The notes beneath the pieces are model-generated. The model worked only from the letters and a program-made list of their open reading frames with translations, had not been told where the DNA came from and did no database searches. Shown here in pieces: positions 21,939 to 31,881 of a stretch of 37,978 bases of DNA. The translations under genes and the position numbers were made by a program. The first letter of the stretch is position 1. Every line of letters begins with the position of its first letter. This DNA is from Candidatus Aminicenantota bacterium. Its GTDB lineage: Archaea > Nanobdellota > Nanobdellia > Woesearchaeales > JAFCCF01. The stretch is from positions 1 through 37,978 of the forward strand of contig JAFCCF010000004.1 in the NCBI GenBank assembly GCA_017610325.1, in the 5' to 3' direction.

Positions 21939-23210
21939 ATGAATGCTGAGAATTTCTCAAACATACTAGAACAGCCAGATGAGCTGGTTACTGTGAACAC
22001 TGGCAAGGTTTTGTTCTCAAACCAGATATTTGAGATTAGACTGGATTACAGGCTGAGACCGCCTTGGATGGTGCTTGACAACAGTAAAAGGTTTATTTAT
22101 ATCTCAAAATTATTCCAGCCTGTAAAAGGGGATGTGCTTGCATGGCTCTGCAAAGATGGCAGGAAATATCCTGCAGTTGTCAGGCAATCTGGTAAGATAA
22201 TATTTAATTTTGACATTGAGCAGACCATCACCAGAATCCTCCGCGAGCAGTATTTAGCCAAGAAAAGGCCCCTGATGTCAAGATTGCCCTTCCACCACCA
22301 CAGGTTTCCAGCTTCTGTCAGGGTTTGGGTCCTCAAGACCTTGAATAAATTAAAGCAGGGCAAGGTAGTTTTCCCGTCCTGGCCAGCTGACAACTCAGTT
22401 GACCTTCTGCGCTTTATGTTCATGCAGGCATTCCAGCTTGTTAGCAAAGAACAACTTAAAAAGACGAAAAAATGGCCCCTGGATGTCAAGAGCATTGTGT
22501 GCCTGAGCCATGATGTTGATACAATTGATGCGGCGAGAAACATTGAGAAGGTGGCATTTATTGAAGAGGAGTTCAATCTTAAGTCAACCTGGTTCATCAC
22601 TGGCAACAAGCTGAGCCAGAGCAAGAAAACTCTTAACTATCTGCATGACAACGGCAATGAGATTGCCCTGCATGGGCATAACCATGACTTTAAGCTTCCG
22701 TTCCTTAAAATAGAAGAGATTGAACAAAGACTGAAAATATATAGGGTGTATATGGAAGATTATAACATGACTGGGTTCAGGTCACCTGGAATGCTGAGGA
22801 CAACAGAGCTCCTGAAGGTGCTTGCTACTTATTTCAGGTATGACTCAACTTTTGTGGATACAGAGAGGTATTCATTCACAACACCTGGCGAGGGATGCTG
22901 CACAGTATTTCCGTTTAATGTTGGCCCGCTACTTGAGATTCCAGTTACACTTCCAATGGACATTTCTCTCGCAGTTGCTGGATTGTCAGAACAGCAGATG
23001 CTTGAGTTGTGGCTTAGGAAGATAAGGCTTATCAAGCAAATTGGAGGGGTTGCTGTGCTCAACACGCACACTGACTCGCACCTGAGTGCACAGCCAAGCA
23101 TGCTGAAAATATACCAGAAGCTTCTGGATACTATATCCCAAGATAAGAGTTTAAAGGTTGCCACTCTTAACAAGGTTGCAGGCTATTGGAAGAGGAGAGA
23201 TGAAGATTAG
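21939..23210 (+). CDS. Polysaccharide deacetylase (CE4/NodB-like)
   Basis: The 423-residue protein has an N-terminal domain of about 180 residues that I do not recognise, then a NodB-homology domain with the metal-binding set HDVDT (191-195) and HGHNHD (245-250), RSPG (281-284) and the late NTHTD motif. The catalytic base and zinc ligands seem complete. The family removes N- or O-acetyl groups from glycans. The start is 3 nt after the GT2 stop; the gene overlaps the next by 11 nt. It probably trims a lipid- or protein-linked glycan of this cluster. There is no signal peptide, so a cytoplasmic-side action is likely. Confidence 0.85.
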   Translation: MNAENFSNILEQPDELVTVNTGKVLFSNQIFEIRLDYRLRPPWMVLDNSKRFIYISKLFQPVKGDVLAWLCKDGRKYPAVVRQSGKIIFNFDIEQTITRILREQYLAKKRPLMSRLPFHHHRFPASVRVWVLKTLNKLKQGKVVFPSWPADNSVDLLRFMFMQAFQLVSKEQLKKTKKWPLDVKSIVCLSHDVDTIDAARNIEKVAFIEEEFNLKSTWFITGNKLSQSKKTLNYLHDNGNEIALHGHNHDFKLPFLKIEEIEQRLKIYRVYMEDYNMTGFRSPGMLRTTELLKVLATYFRYDSTFVDTERYSFTTPGEGCCTVFPFNVGPLLEIPVTLPMDISLAVAGLSEQQMLELWLRKIRLIKQIGGVAVLNTHTDSHLSAQPSMLKIYQKLLDTISQDKSLKVATLNKVAGYWKRRDED

Positions 23211-24987
23211 GCTGAATTCATGGAAGGTTGCATTGCCTGTTTTTATATTAGTTGCTGTAATCTTTTTTTCCCCTTTCCTAAAAAACATTCAGAATCAGGG
23301 GAGTCACTATGACTGGGATCTTTATTCCTTCTATGAGGGTGCACCAAGAAAGACTATTTTGGAATACCATCAGTTCCCGCTATGGAATCCATATTATTGC
23401 GGCGGTAATGTTCTATTGGCAACACCCGAAACAAGGTTTTTATCACCTGCATTTCTGCTGGTACTGTTTTTTGGTGCTGTTGCTGGTCTTAAACTTGAGA
23501 TTGTATTGCACGTAATTATTGGAATGTTTGGCATGTGGCTGCTTGCAAGGCATTTTAAGCTTGGAAAGATATCTTCATATCTCCCCCCGTTTATCTTCAT
23601 GCTCAACTCAGCATTTATACTGCATATTAGCGCTGCGCACATAGAATGGACCTCCATTGCATTTGCACCATTTGTTTTTCTTTTTTATCTGAAGGCAATA
23701 GATTCAGACAAAAGCCCTTTTAAACTTCTAAAGGGTATTAATTTGAAATATGTTCTTGCTGCTGGCATTTTTCTTGCGCTCATGATACTTAGCGGAGCTA
23801 CATACCCTCTTCCGTTTACTGCACTTTTCTTGGGCATCTACACAATCCTTAAAACACTAAAACTAAAATCATCAAAGCCTGTAATTGTGCTGTGCTTATT
23901 GCTTATGACAGCTGTGATGCTTGGAGCAGTCAAGGTATTGCCAACTGCCGGGCTTTTGTATGAGAATCCGCGCTCTGATTCACCCAAAGTCTATTACAGG
24001 CCCAGTCTTCTGCTTGAGGGTTTGCTGAGCAAGGATCAGGCACTTGAGTCAAAACATTTTACGCAGCAGGATTTTGCAACAGCAGGGAACCTTGGCCAGG
24101 ATACCCTGCCATGGTGGGAGTATGGTATGTACATTGGTCTGGTGCCCCTGCTACTGATTGCGCTCAGCTTATTCTTTGATTTCAAGGAGAAAAAGAATCT
24201 TTTGCTGATTACACTTATTTTTATTCTTCTTGTGCTCGGAGAAAGCTTTGTGCTGTGGAAAATTCTCAGCAAGTTTCCCATCTACTCATCGCTTAGAAAC
24301 CCAGTGAGATTCTCGGTTTTTCTTATGATGCTATTTGGTTTGCTTGCAGGAGCATCATTATCAAAGCTTGAGAAAATGGGGAAATTGGCAAAGCTTGTTG
24401 TAGTTATTGTTATCGTGTATGTGCTGTTTAATCTATATGTTGTGAATCACCTGATAGCAGAAGACTTATTCGAACGCGAACCAGTACAGATAGACCCACA
24501 ACCAGAGTTCTACCATGTTATGCCGCAAGGTAGCAGGCACTTCACTGACCAGTATTCTAATATGGTGAATAACATGGGAACATTACGCTGCTATGAGGCT
24601 ATTCCTATTGCTACGATTAAAAACAGAGACCTTTGGGGTTATGTTCATACAGGAGCAGCAATTCCTAAAGGGGCTCCAGGATATATGGGTGAAGTGTTCC
24701 TTGCCAGCGCACAGGGCACAGTAGAAATTGAAAAATTTTCTCCAAACAAAGTCATTGCAGGTGTAAATGCAACAGGAGATGACTTCCTGGTGCTTAACCA
24801 AAATTATCACTATGGCTGGAAAAGTTCAGCTGGCAAGGTTGAGCAATATGAGGGTCTTGTGTCTGTTGCAGTTAGTCAAGGAACAGAAAAGGTTAAATTC
24901 TATTACCTACCCAGCTTGTTTGTTGCGGGGATGATAATTACAATACTTAGTATAATTGGGTTTGTGTATATTTGGAGGAAATCATGA
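23200..24987 (+). CDS. YfhO-like multi-pass membrane protein (GT-C-like)
   Basis: The protein of 595 residues has about a dozen hydrophobic segments and a C-terminal soluble domain. The sequence after the first segment (NQGSHYDWDLY, then HQFPLWNPYYCGGN and LLATPETRFLSP) has the form of the YfhO family, putative glycosyltransferases such as those that transfer sugars onto surface polymers. The track start at 23158 is a TTG inside the deacetylase gene; the ATG at 23200 has GAGGAG 4-6 nt upstream and reduces the overlap to 11 nt. Sugar donor and acceptor are unknown. Confidence 0.78.
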   Translation: MKIRLNSWKVALPVFILVAVIFFSPFLKNIQNQGSHYDWDLYSFYEGAPRKTILEYHQFPLWNPYYCGGNVLLATPETRFLSPAFLLVLFFGAVAGLKLEIVLHVIIGMFGMWLLARHFKLGKISSYLPPFIFMLNSAFILHISAAHIEWTSIAFAPFVFLFYLKAIDSDKSPFKLLKGINLKYVLAAGIFLALMILSGATYPLPFTALFLGIYTILKTLKLKSSKPVIVLCLLLMTAVMLGAVKVLPTAGLLYENPRSDSPKVYYRPSLLLEGLLSKDQALESKHFTQQDFATAGNLGQDTLPWWEYGMYIGLVPLLLIALSLFFDFKEKKNLLLITLIFILLVLGESFVLWKILSKFPIYSSLRNPVRFSVFLMMLFGLLAGASLSKLEKMGKLAKLVVVIVIVYVLFNLYVVNHLIAEDLFEREPVQIDPQPEFYHVMPQGSRHFTDQYSNMVNNMGTLRCYEAIPIATIKNRDLWGYVHTGAAIPKGAPGYMGEVFLASAQGTVEIEKFSPNKVIAGVNATGDDFLVLNQNYHYGWKSSAGKVEQYEGLVSVAVSQGTEKVKFYYLPSLFVAGMIITILSIIGFVYIWRKS

Positions 24988-26372
24988 ACATTGCATTAAT
25001 ATATCCGAGGCTAAAATATCCGTCAGGCGACCCTCCACTTGGTCTTGCCTCTCTTGCATCTTCTGTTCTAACTAATCTCAAAAATGTTGAAGTGAATCTG
25101 ATTGACCTTACATTTCACGCAAGCCTTGATTATCTGAAAGATATTTTCAGGAAACATAAATATGATTTGGTCTGCCTGACAGCAGCCACAATCTTTATGC
25201 CAGATGTGCTCAAGATAGCTAAGCTGTGCAAAAAGTTGCAGCCTGGCTGTAAGATTATTATTGGCGGGCCCCATCCCTCATCTGACCCAGAGGATGCAAT
25301 AGGGCATAGGGAAATTGATGGAATTGTGATAGGTGAGGCTGAAGAAACCTGTGTTGAGATTGTAAAGGCATTTCTGGACAATGGGGAACTGTCAACTGCC
25401 AGGGGATTCTGGTTCAAGAAAGGAAAAAAGATTATCAGGAGTGAAAGAAGAGAGCCAATCAAAGACCTTGACAAGGTGCCTTTTCCAGCATGGCACCTGC
25501 TAGAGATGGAGAAATACTTTAAGTATTGGTTCCAGATGGACTGTGTATCACTTAACCTGAGAGGCACATCAATGGTTGCTTCCAGGGGCTGCCCCTATAA
25601 ATGCTCATTTTGCCAGCCTACCTTGTGGAACATGTTTGGAAGAAAAATCAGGTACAGGAGCACAGGCAATGTTGTTGATGAGATTGCTGAACTGAAAAAA
25701 AGGTATAATGTGAGTGCTGTGTGGTTTGTGGATGACACATTTACAATTGATAAAAGATGGGTCAAGGAATTCTGTGAAAAGCTGATTAACCGCAGGCTTA
25801 ATATTGTGTGGGGCTGTACAATACGAGCTAATCTTGCTGATAAAGACTTGTTGAGGCTCATGAAAAAATCAGGCTGCAGACTAATTGGAATTGGAATTGA
25901 ATCTGCAAGCCAGAGAATCCTGGATGAAATATATAATAAGAATATTAAGGTAGCTCAGGTTAAGGAGGCAGTCAGGGTAACGCACTCCTTAGGCATCAAA
26001 CTCAGGGGGCAGTTCATGATAGGTGCTCCAACCGAGACCCTGGAAGAGATTAAAAGGACAATAAGGTTTGCCTATAAGCTGGACCTTGATGAGGCAACTT
26101 TCTCGATAACATCCCCATTGCCGCACACATTCCTATATGAAATGGCTAAGAAAAAGGGCTGGCTTAATGTTAAGGGCTATTCAAGCTTTGATTATTATGA
26201 TAATTATGCATTTAAGCCAACAGCTGGCCTGGACACTAAAGCCCTTATCAAGCTGAAGAGAAAGGCGTTCATTAAGTTTTATTCCAGGCCAAGAAGGTTC
26301 ATTGCCCTGGTCAAGAACTTGCTTAACCCAAGGGCATTCAGGCACAACATGCTCAAGCTTAAGAGGTTTTGA
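24984..26372 (+). CDS. B12-binding-domain radical SAM protein
   Basis: 462 residues with the cobalamin-binding-type N-terminal domain (IYPRLKYPSGDPPLGLASLAS, VCLTAATIFMP, IIGGPHPSSDPEDA, GEAEETCVEI) and radical SAM motif RGCPYKCSFC (cysteines near 203, 207, 210), then VWFVDDTF and RANLADKDLLRLMKKSGC, which are also seen in the 5810 gene. It is the third homologue of this type. The start chosen is ATG at 24984 with GGAGG 5 nt away; the TTG in the track lies upstream. The start overlaps the YfhO-like stop as ATGA, and its own stop overlaps the DUF2079 gene as TGATG, so again a B12-type radical SAM enzyme is coupled to membrane glycan proteins. Confidence 0.88.
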   Translation: MNIALIYPRLKYPSGDPPLGLASLASSVLTNLKNVEVNLIDLTFHASLDYLKDIFRKHKYDLVCLTAATIFMPDVLKIAKLCKKLQPGCKIIIGGPHPSSDPEDAIGHREIDGIVIGEAEETCVEIVKAFLDNGELSTARGFWFKKGKKIIRSERREPIKDLDKVPFPAWHLLEMEKYFKYWFQMDCVSLNLRGTSMVASRGCPYKCSFCQPTLWNMFGRKIRYRSTGNVVDEIAELKKRYNVSAVWFVDDTFTIDKRWVKEFCEKLINRRLNIVWGCTIRANLADKDLLRLMKKSGCRLIGIGIESASQRILDEIYNKNIKVAQVKEAVRVTHSLGIKLRGQFMIGAPTETLEEIKRTIRFAYKLDLDEATFSITSPLPHTFLYEMAKKKGWLNVKGYSSFDYYDNYAFKPTAGLDTKALIKLKRKAFIKFYSRPRRFIALVKNLLNPRAFRHNMLKLKRF

Positions 26373-27850
26373 TGAAGAAGGGAAAGTGGTATAAGGACTG
26401 GCACAATATCCTCCTAGTTGTTCTGATAGTTGCATATTTCATTATCTTCTCATGTTATTCAATCCAGAGATATAATGCATACGGTGCAGGGGCATATGAC
26501 ATGGGTGCGTATATGCAGGTGCTTTGGAATGCAGGACATGGGAATGGATTAGTGAGTAATATTGAGTTCACGCACCACTTTGGTGAGTATTTTGAGCCAA
26601 TCTTATTTGTATTTGTTCCCCTCTATAAATTATTTGAGGGCCCTTTCCTGCTTTTTATCCTGCAGTCTGGTTTGATTGCATTGGGTGCCATTCCCTTGTA
26701 CCTGCTGGCTGTTATGAAGCTCAAAAATAAGATTGCTGGCTTGGTGTTTGCAGCTGCATATCTATTGTATCCATCTTTGCAGTATGTAACTTTATTTGAC
26801 TTTCATCCTGTTGCACTTGCAATTCCATTTCTGTTGTTTATGGTTTATTTTCTTGAGAAAAAGAACTATAAGCTGTACTTTGTGTTCATGCTGCTCTCGC
26901 TCAGCTGCAGGGATGATGTTGCACTTGTTGTGCTGTTCTTCTCACTGTACCTTATCTTTGTTAGGAAAATGAGGACGATAGGGGTTGCGACACTTGTTAT
27001 TAGCATAATATGGTTTGTGATAGCCTTCAGTGTAATCAGGCCAGCATTTGGCGGAACAGTTGTTACACTTGATGACCGCTATGAGACTTTTGGAACAACA
27101 TTTGGAGAAATTGTATATTCTGCCATAACAAAGCCTGGCTTAACATTCTCAACTATATTTACTGCTGAGAAAATCAGGTATATGCTTAACCTGCTCAGCC
27201 CAGCCATGTTTCTGCCGCTGCTGAGCCCTGCTGTTTTGCTTGTGACAGTGCCTTCATTGATGCAGAACCTGCTCTCTTCAAAAGTTCACACATTCTCCTC
27301 GCAGTTCCACTATGACAGCCTTATTATTCCTTTCCTGTTTATTGCAGCAGTGTATGGATTGCATAACCTTATGTTATTTCTTTCCAAGAAAAAAGAGCTC
27401 AAGAAGAATATTAAGACAATCCTTGCAATTATTCTGGTTGCACTGCTGCTCAAGTCTGTTTTAGCATTCTATGTCAGTTCTCCTATTGGCCCTAATGCCT
27501 CTTTAAAGAATAAGTTCATTGTTACTGAGCATCACAGGATTGGTAATGAGATACTTGAAGATATACCTGAAGATGCTTCAATCCTCACAACAACATCTAT
27601 CATGCCGCATGTTGCCCATCGCAAAGATGCATTTATATTTAACCGCGGTGCTGAAGGCCAATATGTGCTGTTTGACATAACCAAGCCTTTCCCTTACTCT
27701 GATGAGCAACTAAAACAGAAGATTATATCATATGTAAGGCAGGATGATTATGGGGTAGTGCTTGTCAGGGATGGGTATGTGATGTTCAGGAAAGGAGTAG
27801 CTGATGATGATAATGTGTTGGATAAGCTGAATAAGGGGGGTTTTAGTTGA
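26372..27850 (+). CDS. DUF2079 family membrane protein
   Basis: A 492-residue multi-pass protein with the DUF2079 signature near the N-terminus (GAYDMGAYMQVLWNAGHGNG, HHFGEYFEPILF, PLYKLF) followed by FDFHPVALAIPFLLF and SCRDDVALVVLF. DUF2079 belongs to the GT-C superfamily by fold prediction, though its substrate is not known. The C-terminal 110 residues are extracytoplasmic (EDIPEDASILTTTSIMPHVAHR). The ATG at 26372 shares a base with the preceding stop; AGAGGT is a ribosome binding site. It is closely related to the broken gene that follows. Confidence 0.85.
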   Translation: MKKGKWYKDWHNILLVVLIVAYFIIFSCYSIQRYNAYGAGAYDMGAYMQVLWNAGHGNGLVSNIEFTHHFGEYFEPILFVFVPLYKLFEGPFLLFILQSGLIALGAIPLYLLAVMKLKNKIAGLVFAAAYLLYPSLQYVTLFDFHPVALAIPFLLFMVYFLEKKNYKLYFVFMLLSLSCRDDVALVVLFFSLYLIFVRKMRTIGVATLVISIIWFVIAFSVIRPAFGGTVVTLDDRYETFGTTFGEIVYSAITKPGLTFSTIFTAEKIRYMLNLLSPAMFLPLLSPAVLLVTVPSLMQNLLSSKVHTFSSQFHYDSLIIPFLFIAAVYGLHNLMLFLSKKKELKKNIKTILAIILVALLLKSVLAFYVSSPIGPNASLKNKFIVTEHHRIGNEILEDIPEDASILTTTSIMPHVAHRKDAFIFNRGAEGQYVLFDITKPFPYSDEQLKQKIISYVRQDDYGVVLVRDGYVMFRKGVADDDNVLDKLNKGGFS

Positions 27851-29204
27851 AGAAAAGAAAAGTATCATGGCACTTTGCTGTGCTTATTTTGCTGATACTT
27901 GCATATTTTGCTGTATTTTCATATTTCACAGTCCAGAGATACAATGCCTATGTGCCAGCAGCCTATGACCTTGGTGTATGGACACAGACCTTGTGGAATG
28001 CTGCACATGGCAATGGCTTTGTGAATTCAATAGAGTTCCTGCCGCATTTTGGCTTGCATGTTAACCTTATCCTTATTCCATTTGTACCCTTGTACTGGTT
28101 GTTTGGAACTCCAGTGTTTCTGCTCATGTTGCAATCAGCAATGCTTGCAATAGGTGCCCTTCCATTATACCTGCTGGCTGTTATGAAACTCAAGAATAAG
28201 ATTGCTGGCCTGGTGTTTGCAGCTGTTTACCTGCTCTATCCATCACTGCACAATATTAATTTATTTGATTTTCATGCAATTGCACTTGTTATACCTTTTT
28301 TATTGTTCATGTTCTATTTTTTTGAAAAAAAGAATTACAGGGCAATGTTTATGTTTGCTGTTCTTGCACTTAGCTGTAAGGAGGATGTTGCTCTGGTGGT
28401 GCTATTCTTTGGCCTGTATGTTCTGCTCATCAGGAAACTGAGAAAAATAGGTGTTGCTGTCGCTTGCCTAGCTTTGCTGTGGCTAATTATGTCATTTTTT
28501 GTTATTATTCCAAGCTATGGCTCATCTTTTGAGCTGTCCAGCGACAATCGCTATTCTAAGTTTGGCAACACCCTCACAGAGGTAGCAGTTAATGTTATTG
28601 CAAAGCCTGGCTTGACTCTCTCTACTTTATTTTCACCTGGCTTCTCATAGCATTGCCTGTTTTTATGCAGAACATGCTGTCAAACCAGCCTGCAATGTAC
28701 AGCTCTATGTACCACTATGACTGTACTATTATTCCGTTTGTGTTTATTGCTGGTATATTCGGGTTAGGTTATCTGATGTCAAAGCTGTCAGGCAAGAAAC
28801 TGAAGAGCCGTGTGCTCATGATTATCCTTGTTATTGTACTGCTAAAGTCATCTGCTGCTTTCTATTATGGCAGTGGTCTTGGGCCTAGCAAGTACACGCC
28901 AGGCATTTACGCTGTTACTGAGCATAACCAGCTTGCCAATGAGGTGATTAAGGAGATTCCTGAAGATGCGTCTGTGCTCACAACTACTTTTATCATGCCG
29001 CATATAGCAAACAGGAAAGATATATTTGTGTTTCCGCAAAAGGTTGAGGCAGATGTTGTGCTGTTTGACCTGAGCATTACACCATATAAACTTACCCCAA
29101 AAACATATAAGGAAGAACTGTATAAATACAACAAGAGCAGTGATTACGAGCTGGTGCTTGAGAAGGGAGATTTTATCATGTTCAAAAAGAGGTTATTATC
29201 ATAA
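27847..29204 (+). pseudogene. Second DUF2079 gene, broken by internal deletion and frameshift
   Basis: Two ORFs (27847-28650 and 28653-29204) in different frames together cover the whole length of a paralogue of the preceding gene. The first ends AKPGLTLSTLFSPG then a TAG; the second, read upstream in its frame, gives LLIALPVFMQNML, which aligns to LLVTVPSLMQNLL of the paralogue. Between these points the intact copy has about 25 more residues (AEKIRYMLNLLSPAMF...), so a deletion that is not a multiple of three explains the break. It begins with TTG overlapping the TGA of the previous gene, after GGGGGG. Sequencing or assembly error is possible, but the missing segment points to a real deletion. 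Confidence 0.75.
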
Positions 29205-29416
29205 TTATGTATGGGCTCTGCTGCTAGCTACAATTTTGTAAATTACTGCTCAATCACACTTAGGCCCCACAGTTGCCAAGCACACCCAGGAAATTTTTCC
29301 TTCCCCACATCAGGCGAGGGGAGAGGAAAAATTTGTTGCTTAGCGACCAGCTGTGGAGCTAGTTAAGTAACTGGGCGCTGGCTGTTGTAAGAGGGGAATA
29401 AGGAGAGGTAAATTAG
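29205..29416. other. Intergenic region with a long imperfect palindrome
   Basis: No gene is visible in these 212 bp. An interrupted palindrome runs from CCACAG (29267-29272) to CTGTGG (29351-29356), with inner arms AAATTTTTCCTTCCCC and GGGGAGAGGAAAAATTT. Some mismatches would be G-U pairs on the minus strand (GCTAAGCA with TGCTTGGC). It may be a small repeat element or structured RNA. A shorter palindrome with similar T/C-rich arms is at 35483-35522. Confidence 0.5.
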
Positions 29417-29887
29417 ATGAAGGTGATACAATTGCAGGAATTAATGGAGATTGTAAATAATTTCAGAGAAGAGAACAAGAAGATTGTGTTTACAAATGGC
29501 TGCTTTGACATACTACATGAAGGTCATCTATCTTATCTGCAGCAGGCTCGAAGTATGGGTGATGCACTCATAGTTGGCCTTAACTCAGATGCTTCAGTTA
29601 GGCGGTATAAAGGCGAAGGAAGGCCTGTGAACAAGCAGGAGATTCGCGAATCCAACCTTGCTGCGCTTGAATATGTTGATTATGTTATTGTGTTTGAGGA
29701 AGACACCCCTATGAAACTTTTGGAGGCAATTAGACCAAATGTGCTTGTCAAGGGCGGAGATTATTCCCTTGATGGTGTTGTTGGCCGTGACTTTGTTGAG
29801 TCATATGGTGGTGTTGTTAGGGTAACAGATAAGGTTGAAGGGGTATCAACAACAAAGATTATTGAGTCAAGGAAAAGTGGGAAATAA
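29417..29887 (+). CDS. hldE-like: D-glycero-beta-D-manno-heptose 1-phosphate adenylyltransferase-like (RfaE domain II)
   Basis: The 156-residue protein has all nucleotidyltransferase motifs of the RfaE/HldE C-terminal domain: [49 protein letters not shown] and GVSTTKII. It joins a nucleotide to heptose 1-phosphate or a related sugar phosphate, giving an activated donor such as ADP-heptose. AGGAGAGGT precedes the ATG. The kinase domain (RfaE domain I) is absent here. The GT9-like half of the fusion at 19315 is a plausible user of the product. Other members of this fold (glycerol-3-phosphate or FAD-type cytidylyl/adenylyltransferases) are less likely given the KGGDY motif. Confidence 0.9.
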   Translation: MKVIQLQELMEIVNNFREENKKIVFTNGCFDILHEGHLSYLQQARSMGDALIVGLNSDASVRRYKGEGRPVNKQEIRESNLAALEYVDYVIVFEEDTPMKLLEAIRPNVLVKGGDYSLDGVVGRDFVESYGGVVRVTDKVEGVSTTKIIESRKSGK

Positions 29888-31436
29888 AAAATCAAAGAAC
29901 CTGCATTATCTTATTATTCTTCTCTTTGTTATAGGCGCATTTCTTAGGTTGTATAACCTTGGAACTGTGCCTTTGTGGCAGGATGAGGCTGAGACAGCTC
30001 TGCACTCATTCAATGTGCTTGAAACTGGCCTGCCAGTTGGATTCTATAAGGTTCCTTTTTATGAGAATGCTTATCTTATAAAAAGCTCTGATGAGATGTA
30101 TGCGTTTATGCCAACAAATTATCTTCATACAAATCTTGTCACTATGAAGGGCTGGCTTACATATTATATAGGGGCTTTTTTCATGTTATTTGGTAAAAGC
30201 AACCTTGCATTGAGGCTTCCATTTGCCCTGCTTGGAATTAGCTCTCTGTTTGTTGTTTATTTTTTTGTGAATAAGTTTTTCAATAAGCGGACAGCTGCCA
30301 TTGTGTTGTTCCTGCAGGCAGTAAGCCCCACCTTTTTGTACTACGAAAGGCAGATTAGGTATTATTCACTTGAGATTCTGCTTGTGTTTGCCTCAATCTA
30401 TATTTTTATTAAAGCCTTTGAGCAGCGAAAGCTCTGGATGTTCATTGTTGCAGAAGTGTTGCTTGCCCTACTGTTTCATACCCATATCATTGCCTGCATC
30501 TCAGTAATCATCATCTTATTTATCTATGCATTCCTGTTCCACAGGGGGCTGTTTTCCAACAAGAGTCTCTGGACAGGTGACCTGGTCTTCCTTATTTTGA
30601 CAGTTCCCTGGCTGATTTTTGCAGGTTTTAGTGTAACATCACAACCGCATATCTGGCACATGCCTGGCTGGCTTAGTTCTGGGTTGTATTATCCTATCAG
30701 CAGCGCAACCCTGTACACCTCCATATACATACTTGCTGAGCTTGGTTTTCTAGCTCTGTTGGTGAGTGTTTTCTTTGCAAAGTGGATGAAGAAGCAAAAG
30801 CTGTATTTTGGAAGTCAAAAGGCAAACCTGTTGTTGCTTGCCTCTGTGATTGTTTTCCTGATTATTCCTACACTACTTGTTCCATATTCCTCATTTAATG
30901 AGAGATTGTATCTGCCATTATTTGTTTTCTGGCTCATAATAATTGGTGTATTCTTTGACAAGCTCCTGTCTCTTGTTAAGCATAGGATAGCAAAGCTTGT
31001 GCTTATGCTGGTGTTCTTGTTTCTCACCTTTATGCATGTTAGCAGTGTGTTTGGCAGGCAGGGCATTGACTTTGGCAACCAATTGGATTTGATTACAGAT
31101 GCTGGTGATGACTGGGTAGAACAGGACATTGAGTTTCTCAGGTTGCAGGGTGCATCTGAGGATGCCCTGATTCTGACAACAGATGAGCACTTCACATTCC
31201 TCTGGTACTCAGATTATACTGTTCAGACAATCTGGCCAGTGCGCAAATTATTTATTGATAACTATGATGGCGAGTTATGGCTTATTTTAAGGGGACAGCC
31301 TGATGGTGTGTGCAACCACTTCCACATGTATCTTCAGTCAGGGGATTTCTGTGAAGATAACAAAAACTATCTGAGTAGAATAAAGGATTGTGAAATGTTT
31401 GAGCCTGGTTCTGGCTCTATTATATACAAATGTTAA
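29877..31436 (+). CDS. GT-C membrane glycosyltransferase (ArnT/PMT-like)
   Basis: About 519 residues with an N-terminal membrane segment followed by the loop motif [20 protein letters not shown], whose DE pair is typical for GT-C glycosyltransferases. Further membrane segments and a [15 protein letters not shown] motif (the Y-R-Y loop of GT39/GT83-like enzymes) follow. The C-terminal 100 residues are extracytoplasmic and contain a few cysteines. The track start (TTG at 29835) would overlap the adenylyltransferase by 53 nt. The GTG at 29877 overlaps by only 11 nt and has AAGGA upstream, so I prefer it. Likely to move a lipid-linked sugar onto a surface acceptor. Confidence 0.82.
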   Translation: MGNKKSKNLHYLIILLFVIGAFLRLYNLGTVPLWQDEAETALHSFNVLETGLPVGFYKVPFYENAYLIKSSDEMYAFMPTNYLHTNLVTMKGWLTYYIGAFFMLFGKSNLALRLPFALLGISSLFVVYFFVNKFFNKRTAAIVLFLQAVSPTFLYYERQIRYYSLEILLVFASIYIFIKAFEQRKLWMFIVAEVLLALLFHTHIIACISVIIILFIYAFLFHRGLFSNKSLWTGDLVFLILTVPWLIFAGFSVTSQPHIWHMPGWLSSGLYYPISSATLYTSIYILAELGFLALLVSVFFAKWMKKQKLYFGSQKANLLLLASVIVFLIIPTLLVPYSSFNERLYLPLFVFWLIIIGVFFDKLLSLVKHRIAKLVLMLVFLFLTFMHVSSVFGRQGIDFGNQLDLITDAGDDWVEQDIEFLRLQGASEDALILTTDEHFTFLWYSDYTVQTIWPVRKLFIDNYDGELWLILRGQPDGVCNHFHMYLQSGDFCEDNKNYLSRIKDCEMFEPGSGSIIYKC

Positions 31437-31469
31437 AATTGGCAATGTTTCTATTATAAAATCCCCTTT

Positions 31470-31880
31470 TTACTCAAACCTTAAAAGCCTGATAATCTCA
31501 GAGGTATTAAAAACAATAACCTTTTCTTGTTTTTTGAATGCTTTATCATTAGACCAAATAGCTAAATCAAGTCTAAGTGCCAAAGCAAAGAAATCAATAT
31601 CATTTAGGTCACTTGCAATTTTCGAAGCTTTTTTGAGTTCTGTTCTGTATTCACTCTCAGGCACAAATTCAACAATAGTAATAAGTCTTTTTTTGATTTT
31701 ATTAAACTTATCTTTGTCAATATCTGCCTTAACTCTTATCTGTGAAGCATGTTTTCCTAATTCAGCTAATGCAAATTGAGGTGCAAAAAGCCCAATCTGT
31801 AACTCTTCAAATATGCTGTGCGTTGGTGATTGTTGTTTGAAATAACTAAACATTATATTTGTATCTACAATAAGCATCAT
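31470..31880 (-). CDS. vapC: PIN domain toxin, VapC family
   Basis: 136 residues with the acidic PIN set: VDTN (D6), ALAE (E40), NDIDFFALAL (D94/D96) and SNDKAF (D112). These residues bind Mg2+ for RNA cleavage. The length is normal. The gene begins one base after the stop of the upstream ribbon-helix-helix gene, the standard VapB-VapC order. The 3' end faces the GT-C gene convergently, 33 bp away. The target RNA cannot be inferred. Confidence 0.9.
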   Translation of the reverse strand: MMLIVDTNIMFSYFKQQSPTHSIFEELQIGLFAPQFALAELGKHASQIRVKADIDKDKFNKIKKRLITIVEFVPESEYRTELKKASKIASDLNDIDFFALALRLDLAIWSNDKAFKKQEKVIVFNTSEIIRLLRFE

Positions 31881-31881
31881 C

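Noticed and set aside
22097-22624. 175-codon minus-strand ORF within the deacetylase gene
   Set aside because: Antisense to a gene with complete catalytic motifs; no independent support.
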